DNA from: Xenorhabdus khoisanae
GTDB lineage: Bacteria; Pseudomonadota; Gammaproteobacteria; Enterobacterales; Enterobacteriaceae
Direction: 5' to 3'
Assembly (NCBI RefSeq): GCF_001037465.1
Contig: NZ_LFCV01000002.1
Location: 62,001-126,000, forward strand
DNA: 64,000 nucleotides
A model generated the notes under the pieces. It searched no databases. It saw only the letters and a program-made list of their open reading frames with translations, and was not told where the DNA came from. Numbering within the stretch: the stretch's first letter is position 1; the number at the start of each line of letters is the position of its first letter. Shown one piece after another: positions 18,127 to 28,660 of this stretch. The position numbers were made by a program, and so were the translations under genes.

Positions 18127-18960
18127 TCAACTTGCATTACCCTGCCGGTACGCCAGTGCTACTGTCAATGATTGCACTAAACACAAGGTTGCCGATTGAG
18201 AACGGAACGCATCAACCTGTGCTTCCTTCACGACAAAGCAAACATCGCTGAAACTGGCCAGCGGGCTAATTTGGCTATCCGTGATCACAATTTGTTTTGC
18301 CCCTGCCTTTGCCGCTCTTTCACTTACCATTACGGTTTCTTCTGCATACGGCGTAAAGCTGATGGATACCACAACATCTTTGGGGCCGACCATATTCATT
18401 TGTTCGCGGAACATACCACCTAAACCATCGATCAACATAGGGCGGCATTCGAGATGACTGAGGGCATAAGCAAGGTATGATGCAACACTGAAAGAGCGAC
18501 GCAGCCCAATAATGTAAATATTGTGCGCACTTGCCAGCAAATTCACCGCCTTATTTAAATCCTCTGCCGATGTGCGGGCAGCGAGTTGTTGCATGGCCTG
18601 AGCATTGGAATGGGCAAATTCCTGCAAAATATGTTGGGGTTCTTCCGGTATTTGATAAGCGCTGTCTAATTCTTTGAACAAGCGTGCCCGATCGGTATAG
18701 CTGGCGGTTTCTTCCACCAGATTCATGCGAAATAATTGTTTCATTTCATTGAATCCACTGAAATTAAAGGCATTGGCAAAGCGGATCAAAGTGGAAGGCG
18801 GAACGTCAGCTTCTTTTGCGATAACGGCAACAGTATCAAATGCAACGCTGTTCGTATTATCCAGTATATATCTTGCAACCTGTTGTAATCTTTTACTTAA
18901 TTCACCATAGCGTGAGCGTACTTGCTCTTGAAGTTCATTCAGGTTAGATGCAGCAGACAT
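18127..18960 (-). CDS. iolR: RpiR-family transcriptional regulator of inositol catabolism
   Basis: About 277 residues with an N-terminal HTH_6/RpiR domain (LSKRLQQVARYILDN, then VAVIAKEADVPPSTLIRFANAFNFSGFNEMKQLFR) and a C-terminal SIS sugar-binding domain (IYIIGLRRSFSVASYLAYAL, VVVSISFTPYAEETV). It is divergent from the iolA-iolD genes and so most likely represses them until an inositol catabolite binds. ATG 18960 has GGAGG six bases upstream and is preferred to the longer frame beginning at 19005. The name comes from context; RpiR-type IolR proteins are established in enterobacteria, but the effector of this one is not shown. Confidence 0.87.
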   Translation of the reverse strand: MSAASNLNELQEQVRSRYGELSKRLQQVARYILDNTNSVAFDTVAVIAKEADVPPSTLIRFANAFNFSGFNEMKQLFRMNLVEETASYTDRARLFKELDSAYQIPEEPQHILQEFAHSNAQAMQQLAARTSAEDLNKAVNLLASAHNIYIIGLRRSFSVASYLAYALSHLECRPMLIDGLGGMFREQMNMVGPKDVVVSISFTPYAEETVMVSERAAKAGAKQIVITDSQISPLASFSDVCFVVKEAQVDAFRSQSATLCLVQSLTVALAYRQGNAS

Positions 18961-19127
18961 AATGCCTCCATAAAGAAATTTTAATGAAACAGGTAATTCG
19001 TTCATCAGGCAATTATGCTTGATGCAGGCGAAGATATTCGCAAGTTGCCACTGTATGATGAATATAATTGCATAAAAATAACGTGTTGATCACATTAATT
19101 AAAGTGCATTTCAATTTTTATTGAAAG

Positions 19128-19143
19128 TGAAATATATATTTCA
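19128..19143. promoter_or_regulatory. Perfect palindrome, candidate IolR operator
   Basis: TGAAATATATATTTCA is a perfect 16-bp palindrome in the divergent iolR-iolA intergenic region, 68 bases upstream of the iolA start. RpiR-family regulators commonly bind TGAAA-TTTCA type sites. A related sequence stands upstream of iolG at 22911. Confidence 0.5.
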
Positions 19144-19211
19144 TATATCTGTAGCATCTTGATTCAACTTCTATTGATTCAATCGTCATTGTATTTTTAG
19201 AGAGGCTCAGA

Positions 19212-20723
19212 ATGGAACAGGTTAAAAATTTTATTGGCGGGCAACTCACTGATAGCCAAAGTAGTCGTATTTCATCTATCTTTAATCCGGCCACAGGGCA
19301 GGTGGTTCGGCAGGTTGCCTTAAGCACAACTCATGAGACTCAGCATGCTATTGAATCTGCCCACTTGGCCTTTACAGAATGGTCAAAAACCTCCCCGTTG
19401 AAACGGGCGAGGATTATGTTTAAGTTCAAGTCACTGCTGGAAGAAAACTGCGACAGATTAGCACGGCTAATTTCTGAAGAGCATGGCAAAATCTATTCTG
19501 ATGCTGTAGGTGAATTGACACGTGGCCTTGAAGTGGTCGAATTTGCCTGCGGTATTCCCCATCTACAAAAAGGAGAGCACTCTGCTAACGTGGGAACAGG
19601 CGTTGACAGCCACTCCCTGATGCAGCCATTAGGTGTTTGTGCTGGCATCACGCCATTTAACTTTCCTGCGATGGTTCCAATGTGGATGTTCCCGGTTGCC
19701 TTGGCGACAGGAAATACTTTTGTCTTGAAACCATCTGAAAAAGATCCTTCTCTTTCAATAGAACTGGCGAAATTATTGCAGCAGGCCGGTGTACCGGATG
19801 GGGTATTTAATGTTATTCAGGGAGATAAAGAAGCCGTCGACGTGCTGTTAACTGACCCCCGCATTCAGGCTGTCAGTTTTGTTGGTTCAACACCGATTGC
19901 AGAATATGTTTATACCACTGCATCGGCGCATGGTAAGCGTTGTCAGGCATTAGGCGGCGCGAAGAACCACAGTGTCCTGATGCCGGATGCTGATATAGAT
20001 ATGGCGGCAAATGCCATCATGGGCGCAGCGTTCGGTGCAGCAGGGGAACGCTGCATGGCATTGTCTGTTGTATTGGCAGTTGGAGATGAGATAGCAGATA
20101 AATTGGTAGAAAAACTCCGGCATCAAATCGGCCATATGTCTGTCGGTACTGGTATTACCGAAGGAAAAGAAAATGACATGGGACCAGTGATTACTGAACA
20201 GCACAAAGCGAAAATTTGTGACTACATTCGCAGCGGCGTAGAGCAGGGCGCTAAATTGCTGGTGGATGGGCGTGGGTATCAGGTTGCTGGCTATGAAAAT
20301 GGTTATTTCGTGGGGCCGACTCTGTTTGATTATGTCACGCCAGATATGAAAATTTATAAAGAAGAGATTTTTGGCCCAGTGCTTGCCATTGTTCGCGTAC
20401 CGGATTATGACACGGCATTGAACTTGGTGAATTACCATGAATATGGCAATGGAGCCGCTATCTTTACCCGTGATGGTGAAACTGCCCGTCAATTTAGTGA
20501 AGATGTTCAGGCAGGCATGGTTGGCGTGAATATTCCTATTCCTGTGCCAATGGCATTCCATAGTTTCGGCGGCTGGAAACGTTCCATTTTCGGGCCGCTG
20601 AATGTACATGGTAATGACGGCGTGCGTTTCTATACCCGCATGAAAACGGTTACCAGCCGTTGGCCTGCCAGTGTACGTTTAGAACATCACGATAGCAGCT
20701 TTGTGATGCCAACAATGGAGTAG
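19212..20723 (+). CDS. iolA: Methylmalonate-semialdehyde dehydrogenase (CoA-acylating)
   Basis: A 503-residue aldehyde dehydrogenase of the MmsA/IolA type. It oxidises malonate semialdehyde from the last step of myo-inositol breakdown to acetyl-CoA and CO2 with NAD and CoA. Visible signatures are [28 protein letters not shown], the nucleotide-binding [13 protein letters not shown] and the catalytic cysteine in [11 protein letters not shown]. The C-terminal [18 protein letters not shown] is typical of the MmsA subfamily. AGAGG lies upstream of the ATG. It is followed after 8 bases by iolD. Confidence 0.95.
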   Translation: MEQVKNFIGGQLTDSQSSRISSIFNPATGQVVRQVALSTTHETQHAIESAHLAFTEWSKTSPLKRARIMFKFKSLLEENCDRLARLISEEHGKIYSDAVGELTRGLEVVEFACGIPHLQKGEHSANVGTGVDSHSLMQPLGVCAGITPFNFPAMVPMWMFPVALATGNTFVLKPSEKDPSLSIELAKLLQQAGVPDGVFNVIQGDKEAVDVLLTDPRIQAVSFVGSTPIAEYVYTTASAHGKRCQALGGAKNHSVLMPDADIDMAANAIMGAAFGAAGERCMALSVVLAVGDEIADKLVEKLRHQIGHMSVGTGITEGKENDMGPVITEQHKAKICDYIRSGVEQGAKLLVDGRGYQVAGYENGYFVGPTLFDYVTPDMKIYKEEIFGPVLAIVRVPDYDTALNLVNYHEYGNGAAIFTRDGETARQFSEDVQAGMVGVNIPIPVPMAFHSFGGWKRSIFGPLNVHGNDGVRFYTRMKTVTSRWPASVRLEHHDSSFVMPTME

Positions 20724-20731
20724 CTATTTCT

Positions 20732-22681
20732 ATGCATCATACTTCAATGAATACGAAAAAGATGACGATGGCTCAGGCTCTGGTCAAATTTCTCAATCAA
20801 CAATATATCTGTGTTGATGGAGAAGAATATCCTTTTATCCGGGGTGTCTTCACAATATTTGGGCACGGTAATGTGGTGGGGTTAGGTCAGGCACTGGAGC
20901 AGGAACCGGGACATCTTCGCGTTTACCAAGGTTGTAATGAACAGGGAATGGCACATATTGCCACGGGTTTTGCCAAGCAGAAAAAGCGTCGGCAGATTTT
21001 TGCCGTAACTTCTTCTGTTGGGCCGGGTGCTGCCAATATGGTCACGGCTGCGGCAACCGCAACAGCAAACCGTATCCCGCTCTTGTTATTGCCGGGAGAT
21101 ACTTTTGCTTGCCGTCAGCCAGATCCTGTTTTGCAACAGGTAGAACAATATGGTGATGGCACCATTAGTACCAATGATTGCTTTCGTCCGGTATCCCGCT
21201 ATTGGGATCGCATTTCCAGACCAGAACAATTGATGACAGCAATGATCCACGCCATGCGGGTATTAACCGATCCGGCAGATACAGGCGCCGTCACGATTTG
21301 TCTTCCCCAGGATGTACAGGGAGAGGTATGGGATTACCCGGACTACTTCTTCCAGAAGCGGATTCATCAGATTGAGCGTCGTCCCGCTTCTCAGGCGCGG
21401 ATTCAGGACGCCTTGGCACTGATTCTGCGTAAGAAAAAGCCGCTGTTGATTTGTGGTGGAGGTGTGCGTTATTCCGAAGCCCATGATGTTTTTCGCCATT
21501 TCGCTGAAACATTCAATATTCCATTTGCTGAAACACAGGCAGGAAAAAGTGCGGTTGTGGCAGGGCATCCCCTGAATTGTGGCGGAATGGGAACGACGGG
21601 CTGTTTAGCTGCGAACTTGCTTGCCAAAGAAGCTGATTTGATTATTGGTGTTGGGACACGTTTTACCGATTTTACAACGGCCTCAAAGTCATTATTCCAG
21701 CATCCGGACGTGGAATTTCTCACTATCAATGTAGCGGAGTTTGATGCGTGCAAACTGGATGCGGTAGGTGTATTGGCGGATGCCCGCGAGGGGTTGAATG
21801 CTATTGCGCAGGAATTAGCAGAAACAGCATGGCGTTCAGCGTGGCAGCAGGAAATAGCACAGGCCAAATCAGCTTGGCAGAAAGAATTAGAGCGGCTGTT
21901 TTCTATTCAGTATCAGGACGGGTTCGAGCCAGAAATTGCGGGGCATTTGGATCATAAGTTAAGTGAGTACAGTGAAACACTGCAAACCAACCTGACCCAG
22001 ACCCGCGTTCTTGGCCTGATGGATCAGTATCTGGAGCCAAACGCCATCATTGTCGGGGCTGCGGGTTCCCTGCCGGGCGATTTACAGCGGGTTTGGCAAC
22101 CTAAAGTACCAGATACTTATCATCTGGAATATGGCTACTCCTGCATGGGGTATGAAATTGCGGCATCGTTGGGAGCAAAACTTGCCTGTCCGGAGCAGCC
22201 AGTTTATGCGATGGTCGGTGATGGTTCGTATCTGATGCTGAACAGTGAATTACAAACTGCCATTCAGGAAAACATCAAGATCACTGTTCTGTTGTTTGAT
22301 AATGCCGGGTTCGGCTGCATCAATAACTTGCAGATGAGTCAAGGCATGGGGAGTTTTGCCACGGAAAATCGTTATCGCAATCCGAAAAATGGTCAATTGG
22401 ATGGAGCCTTGATGCAGGTGGATTTCGCCAAAAATGCGGAAAGTTACGGTTGCAAAAGTTATCGGGTGCATAACGAGCAACAATTGATTACAGCTTTGCT
22501 GGATGCGCAAAAACAGCCGCGTGCGACTTTGATAGATATTAAAGTATTGCCAAAAACCATGACGCATGATTATGAATCATGGTGGAGAACAGGAACCGCG
22601 CAGATTGCTGAGGAACCAGCGATCACCGAATCGGCGGAAAAAATCAGAGAATATGTGAAAAATAAAGTGCGCCAGTATTAG
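20732..22681 (+). CDS. iolD: 3D-(3,5/4)-trihydroxycyclohexane-1,2-dione acylhydrolase (ThDP-dependent)
   Basis: A 649-residue thiamine-diphosphate enzyme that opens the inositol-derived ring to 5-deoxy-glucuronate. The three domains are visible: the N-terminal PYR domain with the catalytic-type Glu region ([19 protein letters not shown]), a central Rossmann-like domain ([16 protein letters not shown]) and the C-terminal PP domain with the ThDP motif [36 protein letters not shown]. The length fits IolD. It starts 8 bases after iolA, so the two are co-transcribed and probably coupled. The 292 bases that follow hold no recognisable gene. Confidence 0.95.
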   Translation: MHHTSMNTKKMTMAQALVKFLNQQYICVDGEEYPFIRGVFTIFGHGNVVGLGQALEQEPGHLRVYQGCNEQGMAHIATGFAKQKKRRQIFAVTSSVGPGAANMVTAAATATANRIPLLLLPGDTFACRQPDPVLQQVEQYGDGTISTNDCFRPVSRYWDRISRPEQLMTAMIHAMRVLTDPADTGAVTICLPQDVQGEVWDYPDYFFQKRIHQIERRPASQARIQDALALILRKKKPLLICGGGVRYSEAHDVFRHFAETFNIPFAETQAGKSAVVAGHPLNCGGMGTTGCLAANLLAKEADLIIGVGTRFTDFTTASKSLFQHPDVEFLTINVAEFDACKLDAVGVLADAREGLNAIAQELAETAWRSAWQQEIAQAKSAWQKELERLFSIQYQDGFEPEIAGHLDHKLSEYSETLQTNLTQTRVLGLMDQYLEPNAIIVGAAGSLPGDLQRVWQPKVPDTYHLEYGYSCMGYEIAASLGAKLACPEQPVYAMVGDGSYLMLNSELQTAIQENIKITVLLFDNAGFGCINNLQMSQGMGSFATENRYRNPKNGQLDGALMQVDFAKNAESYGCKSYRVHNEQQLITALLDAQKQPRATLIDIKVLPKTMTHDYESWWRTGTAQIAEEPAITESAEKIREYVKNKVRQY

Positions 22682-22910
22682 ATAAGACTGACTTCGACAG
22701 TAAAACACCTAACCAGACGACTCTATCGAGCATTAGATGGAGGGTGTTAACATGAACAGGTATCCGTAATAAAGGGGCTTTTATTAAACTTGCTTATAGG
22801 ACCCAGAACGAAAACTTGACGTTATGCAGGAAATTGACGGGAAGTGTATGCCTTATCGGGAAGTTATATGAGCCGGCTCTAAAAAATAAATTTTCCAAAT
22901 AAAACGAAAT

Positions 22911-22926
22911 TGAAATAAATATTTTG
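22911..22926. promoter_or_regulatory. Imperfect copy of the putative IolR operator upstream of iolG
   Basis: TGAAATAAATATTTTG matches the palindrome upstream of iolA at 13 of 16 positions and lies 48 bases before the iolG start in an AT-rich block. It suggests that iolG and the genes after it have their own regulated promoter. The gap from 22682 to 22910 shows no gene. Confidence 0.35.
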
Positions 22927-22973
22927 TTTGATATATTTTCATCCACACCAAAAGCAGATACCAAGGAGCATTC

Positions 22974-23960
22974 ATGTTCAATATTGCATTATTTGGCGCT
23001 GGGCGAATTGGGCAGGTTCACGCTGCTAACATTGCCAATCATAAAGAAACTTGCCTTTATTCCGTGATAGATCCACATCCGGCAAGTGCTGAAATATTGG
23101 TACATAAATATCAATCCAAAATTCAGACCACAGAAGAAGCGATGGCCGATCCTGATGTTCATGGTGTGCTTATCGCATCAGCAACAGATACCCACGCCGA
23201 TTTGATAGAGCTGGCGGCTCGGCACAGTAAAATGATCTTCTGCGAAAAACCGGTTCATCTTGATCTTGAACGAGTTCGTCAGTGTCTTGCTACGGTAAAA
23301 GCGTGTCAGGTTCCTTTGGTTATCGGGTTTAATCGTCGTTACGATCCTCAGTTCCGTCGGCTAAAAAACTTGTTTAATGCCGGTACGGTCGGCAAAGCAG
23401 AATCCTTGCTGATTATCTCTCGTGATCCCTCCCCACCGCCCGTTGAATATATCCGGGGATCTGGTGGCATGTTCCGGGACATGACCATCCATGACTTTGA
23501 CATGGCACGTTTTATCATCGGTGAAGAACCGTGTGCTATCTATGCTCAGGGCAGCAATCTTGTTGATCCGGCCATTGGTGCAGCAGGAGACATTGACACC
23601 GCATTTATTGTTATGAAATTCCCATCGGGAGCAATGGCGACCATAACTAACAGCCGCCGTTCCGGCTATGGCTATGATCAGCGCCTTGAGCTGCATGGTG
23701 AGAAAGGCTTGCTCACCGCAGGAAATATCAGGGAAAACAGTGTCGAGTTCTGGGGTGAAAAAGGTTGTATTGCAGCCAAACCAGAGCATTTCTTCTTACA
23801 ACGCTACCGTGAAGCCTATATCGCAGAATGGAGCCATTTTGTTGATGTTATGGCGGGTAGAGTCACTCCTGAAACCAGCGGTATTGATGGTGAACAGGCA
23901 CTGTACCTTGCAGATAAGGCGCTCGAATCCCTGCAATCCGGTAAAGAAATCAAGTTATAA
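22974..23960 (+). CDS. iolG: myo-Inositol 2-dehydrogenase
   Basis: A 328-residue Gfo/Idh/MocA-family oxidoreductase that starts inositol catabolism by oxidising myo-inositol to 2-keto-myo-inositol with NAD. The N-terminal Rossmann motif is ALFGAGRIGQVHAANI. The conserved EKP motif is present (IFCEKPVHLD), and the substrate-side region GGMFRDMTIHDFDMARF carries the catalytic Asp/His pair of the family. AAGGAG lies upstream of the ATG. Gene order and length support iolG over other Gfo/Idh members. Confidence 0.93.
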   Translation: MFNIALFGAGRIGQVHAANIANHKETCLYSVIDPHPASAEILVHKYQSKIQTTEEAMADPDVHGVLIASATDTHADLIELAARHSKMIFCEKPVHLDLERVRQCLATVKACQVPLVIGFNRRYDPQFRRLKNLFNAGTVGKAESLLIISRDPSPPPVEYIRGSGGMFRDMTIHDFDMARFIIGEEPCAIYAQGSNLVDPAIGAAGDIDTAFIVMKFPSGAMATITNSRRSGYGYDQRLELHGEKGLLTAGNIRENSVEFWGEKGCIAAKPEHFFLQRYREAYIAEWSHFVDVMAGRVTPETSGIDGEQALYLADKALESLQSGKEIKL

Positions 23961-24023
23961 CCGGATCTTATAAAACGTATGGTTTTTAATGCCTGAGAAC
24001 GGTTAATCAGGGGGGAGGGTCAT

Positions 24024-25703
24024 ATGTCAACTTTTCTTTCTTTTATCGGTTTTACGCTATTGGTAGCAGGGATTGCTTATTATAAAACACGAAACAAACA
24101 CTTAATTAATTCAACTGAGGGCTATTTTCTTGGTGGTCGCTCCCTGACCGGCATATATATCGGCAGTTCCATGTTGTTAATGAATCTGTCTACAGAACAT
24201 TTGGTTGGTCTGAATGGTTTGGCATTCAGGACTGGTTTTATTGTTATGGCTTGGGAAGTGATTGCGGCATTAACCATTGTCTTATTTGCTGTTTACTTCC
24301 TGCCTAAGTATCTGAAACTGGGTATTTCAACGATCCCCGAATATCTTGAGCGCCGGTTTGATAGAAATACCTTACTTATTACATCAATTCTATTTCTGGT
24401 GATGTATGTCATTTCATTATTACCGATTGTGCTATATACCGGGGCTATTGCGCTGGAAAGCCTTTTTCAGGTTTCGCAGGTTTTTCACGTCGAAAAAACG
24501 ACAGCGCTTTGGATCATGGTCTGGGGTGTCGGGGGACTCGGTGCGATTTACGCTATTTTCGGCGGGATCAAAGCCATTGCAGTTGCTGATACTGTAAATG
24601 GTGTCGGCCTGATTGTCGGCGGATTGATGGTAACCATTTTTGCCTTGTTGTATGTCGGGAATGGTGACGCATGGAAAGGTTTGACTGATGTTTATCAGAC
24701 CCATCCAGATAAGTTCAATTCCATAGGTAGTGAAGATTCACTTGTTCCATTCTCGACGCTATTTACTGGCTTGATTGTCTCTAACCTGTTTTTCTGGTGT
24801 ACCAACCAATCTATTGTGCAGAAATCATTAGGTGCCAAGAATCTCGCGGAAGGGCAAAAAGGTGTCATGCTATGTGCTTTATTTAAGCTCATTATTCCTT
24901 CGATCATTATTTTGCCGGGAATAATTGCCTTCCATATTTTCAGTGGTCAGATGGATAATCCAGATAATGCCTATCCTGCATTAGTGCAGTTGGTATTACC
25001 TAAAATTCTGGTTGGCTTTTTTGCCGCCGTTGTTGTGGGCGCCGTATTCTCAACATTCAGTGGTGGCCTGAATTCTTCCGTGACGTTATTCACCGTCAAT
25101 ATCTATAAACCGAGGATTAACCCGAATGCTACGGAAGCACAGGCCGTAGCGGTAGGCAAATATTTGGGGATCGTACTTGCACTGGCAACGATGATCATTG
25201 CTCCACTTGTTGCTAATGCACCTGATGGCTTGTTCTATCTGATTCAACAATTACAGGGGATTTTTAATGCACCCATCCTCAGTGTGGTATTGGTCGGGTT
25301 AATGACAAAGCGCGTTCCCCCGATTGCAGCAAAACTGGGGTTGCTGTTTGGTATGTCAGCTTACATCGTTTGTAATTTTGTCCTGAACATCAATATTCAT
25401 TTTTTCCATCTGGTAGGCATTCTGTTTGTCCTGAATATCGTTTTCATGCTGACGATTGGTTATTTCTTCCCGGCTGAATCTTATCAGGAAGTGTATACCG
25501 AGCAGGTGGATATTACGCCGTGGTCAATGGTGAAACCAATGGGATGGTTAATTACACTGGCTGCTATCTCCATGTATGTTTTCCTTGCCCATAATGTGCC
25601 GGCTTATGTCATGGCAATCTATTACGTATTTGTGGCCAGCATTCTGAGTTATGTTTTCTATCAAATAGGCAAGGCGCTCTCATCAAGAGAAACGTCGGGT
25701 TAA
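24024..25703 (+). CDS. Sodium:solute symporter, probable myo-inositol transporter
   Basis: A 559-residue SSS (SLC5) family protein with about 14 hydrophobic segments and the family pattern GYFLGGRSLTGIYIGSSMLLMNLSTEHLVGLNG near the N-terminus. GLIVSNLFFWCTNQSIVQKSLGAKN and VVGAVFSTFSGGLNSSVTLFT are further family motifs. It sits between iolG and iolC, so the substrate is most likely inositol taken up with sodium, although a related sugar cannot be excluded from sequence. The ATG is preceded by GGGGGAGGG. Confidence 0.88.
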   Translation: MSTFLSFIGFTLLVAGIAYYKTRNKHLINSTEGYFLGGRSLTGIYIGSSMLLMNLSTEHLVGLNGLAFRTGFIVMAWEVIAALTIVLFAVYFLPKYLKLGISTIPEYLERRFDRNTLLITSILFLVMYVISLLPIVLYTGAIALESLFQVSQVFHVEKTTALWIMVWGVGGLGAIYAIFGGIKAIAVADTVNGVGLIVGGLMVTIFALLYVGNGDAWKGLTDVYQTHPDKFNSIGSEDSLVPFSTLFTGLIVSNLFFWCTNQSIVQKSLGAKNLAEGQKGVMLCALFKLIIPSIIILPGIIAFHIFSGQMDNPDNAYPALVQLVLPKILVGFFAAVVVGAVFSTFSGGLNSSVTLFTVNIYKPRINPNATEAQAVAVGKYLGIVLALATMIIAPLVANAPDGLFYLIQQLQGIFNAPILSVVLVGLMTKRVPPIAAKLGLLFGMSAYIVCNFVLNINIHFFHLVGILFVLNIVFMLTIGYFFPAESYQEVYTEQVDITPWSMVKPMGWLITLAAISMYVFLAHNVPAYVMAIYYVFVASILSYVFYQIGKALSSRETSG

Positions 25704-25785
25704 CGTCGCTGAAATTAATTAAATTTTGATGTTCAAAACCATTTGAGGTTTAACAAAATCAAGCGATTCGGTAAGAGGTGAATCA

Positions 25786-27690
25786 ATGGAGCAGCATAGA
25801 AAGTTTGATGTTATCTGCATGGGACGGATCGCGGTTGATCTGTATGGCCAGCAGATAGGCTCCCGTCTGGAAGACATGGGGAGTTTTTCAAAATATCTGG
25901 GTGGATCTTCAGGAAATGTGGCCTACGGTACGGCTCGTCAGGGATTAAAATCCTCAATGCTGGCAAGAGTCGGAGATGAACACATGGGGCGCTTTCTGCG
26001 TGAGGAGTTGATGCGGGTTGGCTGTGATACCAGTCATTTGATTACTGACAAAGAACGGCTGACGGCATTGGTTTTGCTCGGTATTAAAGATAACGAAACA
26101 TTCCCACTGATTTTTTACCGTGATAATTGTGCTGATATGGCCATTACCCGCGATGATTTCAGTGAAGACTATATTGCATCTGCCCACTGTCTGGCGATCA
26201 CCGGAACGCATCTTTCCCATCCACAAACTCGTGATGCTGTGCTGACCGCACTGCGATATGCCCGCCACAATGGTGTCAAGACGGCCATTGATATTGATTA
26301 TCGTCCGGTATTGTGGGGATTGACCTCACTGGGTGATGGTGAAACTCGTTATATCGCCTCAGAGCAGGTGACATCACAATTACAGGAAGTGCTCTCCCAA
26401 TTTGATCTGATTGTGGGAACCGAAGAAGAATTTCATATTGCTGGTGGTGCTACGGACACGGTAGAAGCCTTGCGAAATGTACGAGCGCTGACTACTGCAA
26501 CATTGGTTTGCAAGCGGGGGGCGTTGGGATGTTCTGTATTTACTGCCAGTATTCCAGACTCCTTAGATGAAGGGATCACCGTACAAGGCGTAAAAGTGGA
26601 AGTATTAAATGTCTTGGGGGCAGGAGATGCTTTTATGTCAGGCTTATTGCGTGGTTACCTCAACAACGAAAGCTGGGAACAGGCTTGCATCTATGCCAAT
26701 GCTTGCGGGGCTTTGGTCGTTTCCCGCCATGGCTGTGCGCCGGCTATGCCAGATAAAACTGAGTTGGATAATTATCTGATACGGGCAGCGGAAGTGCCGT
26801 GTCCTGATTTGGATGCACATCTCAACCACTTGCATCGTATTGGTAGCCGGCGTAAACAGTGGGATGAACTGTGTGTGATGGCATTTGATCATCGTATTCA
26901 GTTTGTTGAAATGGCACGCAAAGTGAATGCCAGTTTCGATCGAATTCCACAATTGAAAAAATTACTGTTCCGAGCCAGCCAAGAGGTTTGCACAGAAGCC
27001 CATTTGGAAGGAAAAGCGGGAATATTGTGTGACAGTAGTTTCGGTCAAGATGTACTGAATGCCGCAACAGGAAAGGGGTTATGGATTGGTCGCCCGATAG
27101 AACTGCCCGGTTCCCGGCCACTTTGCCTTGAACATGGTGATATTGGTTCTCAGCTTATTAGCTGGCCACACGAACATATCGTGAAATGTTTGGTGTTTTT
27201 CCATCCGGAAGATAACCCTCCATTACGTCTGGAACAGGAAAAAACCGTGCAGGAAGTCTATGCCGCCTGTTGTCAGTCTGGCCATGAATTGTTGCTGGAA
27301 GTGATCTTGCCAGTAGATATGCCCCATTCTGATGAACTATACCTACGAGCGCTCCAGCGTTTCTACAATCTCGGCATTAAACCTGATTGGTGGAAATTAC
27401 CGCCGATGCAATCCACAACTTGGGATCAAATTTCGGTATTGATTGAACAGAGTGATCCTTATTGCCGGGGGGTTGTGATCCTTGGCCTTGATGCACCTGA
27501 AACCATCCTGAAAGCGAGCTTCAGAGCGGCAGCCGGAAAATCGATAGTTAAAGGCTTCGCTGTTGGACGAACGCTGTTTGGTCAATCTTCATTGCAATGG
27601 CTGGCGGGAGAAATTGATGATGAGACTCTTATCCTGCAAGTAAAAACCAACTATCACAATCTGATTAGCTATTGGCACCAGCGCGGATAG
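25786..27690 (+). CDS. iolC: Bifunctional 5-dehydro-2-deoxygluconokinase / DUF2090 aldolase-like protein
   Basis: A 634-residue fusion. Residues 1 to about 325 form a PfkB-type kinase (MGRIAVDLYG, YLGGSSGNVAYGTARQGL, and the phosphate/ATP motif VLGAGDAFMSGLLRG) that phosphorylates 2-deoxy-5-keto-gluconate. The C-terminal 300 residues match the DUF2090 TIM-barrel domain (ELCVMAFDHRIQF, GKAGILCDSSFGQDVLNAA), often fused to IolC in proteobacteria. That domain is thought to act as the aldolase that follows. No separate iolJ is seen here, which agrees with the fusion supplying it. AGAGG lies upstream of the ATG. Confidence 0.92.
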   Translation: MEQHRKFDVICMGRIAVDLYGQQIGSRLEDMGSFSKYLGGSSGNVAYGTARQGLKSSMLARVGDEHMGRFLREELMRVGCDTSHLITDKERLTALVLLGIKDNETFPLIFYRDNCADMAITRDDFSEDYIASAHCLAITGTHLSHPQTRDAVLTALRYARHNGVKTAIDIDYRPVLWGLTSLGDGETRYIASEQVTSQLQEVLSQFDLIVGTEEEFHIAGGATDTVEALRNVRALTTATLVCKRGALGCSVFTASIPDSLDEGITVQGVKVEVLNVLGAGDAFMSGLLRGYLNNESWEQACIYANACGALVVSRHGCAPAMPDKTELDNYLIRAAEVPCPDLDAHLNHLHRIGSRRKQWDELCVMAFDHRIQFVEMARKVNASFDRIPQLKKLLFRASQEVCTEAHLEGKAGILCDSSFGQDVLNAATGKGLWIGRPIELPGSRPLCLEHGDIGSQLISWPHEHIVKCLVFFHPEDNPPLRLEQEKTVQEVYAACCQSGHELLLEVILPVDMPHSDELYLRALQRFYNLGIKPDWWKLPPMQSTTWDQISVLIEQSDPYCRGVVILGLDAPETILKASFRAAAGKSIVKGFAVGRTLFGQSSLQWLAGEIDDETLILQVKTNYHNLISYWHQRG

Positions 27691-27727
27691 CCCAGTCAAA
27701 ATGACTACGTAAAACAGGAGAACCCTT

Positions 27728-28660
27728 ATGGCTGTTCAAATTGGCATCAATCCCCTGACATGGACTAATGATGATTTGCCTTCTTTGGGTGCAGAAACAC
27801 CTCTGGAAACTTGCCTGACAGAAGGGCGGCAGGCGGGATTTTCAGGTTTTGAGCTTGGCAATAAATTTCCTCGTCAGGCGCAGGTTTTGGGGCCTATTCT
27901 GGCTGCCCATGATTTGAAACTGGTGTCCGGTTGGTATTCTGGAGAATTACTCACGCGCAGTGTTGAGGAAGAAATCGCAGCGGTTCAGCCGCATTTGACG
28001 CTATTGCGTGAGTTAGGCGCTACTGTAATGGTGTTTGCTGAAGTGACACACTGTATTCATGGTAATCAGAGTAAACCCGTGCATCTGCGACCTCTGTTTC
28101 CGGCAGGACGCTGGCAGGAATATGGCGAAAAACTGACAGAGTTTGCTCGTTATACTCAATCACAAGGCGTACAGATTGCTTATCATCACCATATGGGAAC
28201 GGTGATTGAAAGTGCAGAAGACATCAATAACCTGATGGAAAATACAGGAAAAGAGGTTGGTTTGTTATTGGACACCGGGCATCTGACCTTTACCGGTGAT
28301 GATCCATTGGCAGTGGCAAGACGCTGGTGCAAACGCATTAACCATGTACATTGCAAAGATATTCGTCCTGACGTGTTGAAGGATGTCAAAAATCGTAAGA
28401 CCAGTTTCCTTGATGCCGTATTGAATGGTGTTTTTACCGTACCCGGTGATGGTTGCGTCGATTATCCGGCTATTTTTGATGTATTGAAAGCGAATCACTA
28501 TAACGGTTGGTTGGTCGTTGAGGCAGAACAAGATCCCGCTGTTGCCCATCCGCTGACTTATGCCACGATGGGATATAACAATTTGTATCGATTTGCCAAA
28601 GAAGCGGGGTTGATTTATACCCAATGGATTTCAAGATGCAGCGCGGCGGCAAGGGAATGA
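27728..28660 (+). CDS. iolE: myo-Inosose-2 dehydratase with an ERIC-encoded C-terminus
   Basis: A TIM-barrel enzyme (about 310 residues) that dehydrates 2-keto-myo-inositol. Metal and substrate ligands are in the expected places: YHHHMGTVIES, GLLLDTGHLTFTGDDP, NHVHCKDIRPD and LVVEAEQDP. The native part ends near FAKEAGLI. From codon 297 onward the frame runs into an ERIC element, which supplies 14 residues (beginning YTQWISRC) and the stop codon. The tail is therefore acquired, and the original stop has been lost. The active site is upstream of it, so activity is probably retained. Confidence 0.93.
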   Translation: MAVQIGINPLTWTNDDLPSLGAETPLETCLTEGRQAGFSGFELGNKFPRQAQVLGPILAAHDLKLVSGWYSGELLTRSVEEEIAAVQPHLTLLRELGATVMVFAEVTHCIHGNQSKPVHLRPLFPAGRWQEYGEKLTEFARYTQSQGVQIAYHHHMGTVIESAEDINNLMENTGKEVGLLLDTGHLTFTGDDPLAVARRWCKRINHVHCKDIRPDVLKDVKNRKTSFLDAVLNGVFTVPGDGCVDYPAIFDVLKANHYNGWLVVEAEQDPAVAHPLTYATMGYNNLYRFAKEAGLIYTQWISRCSAAARE

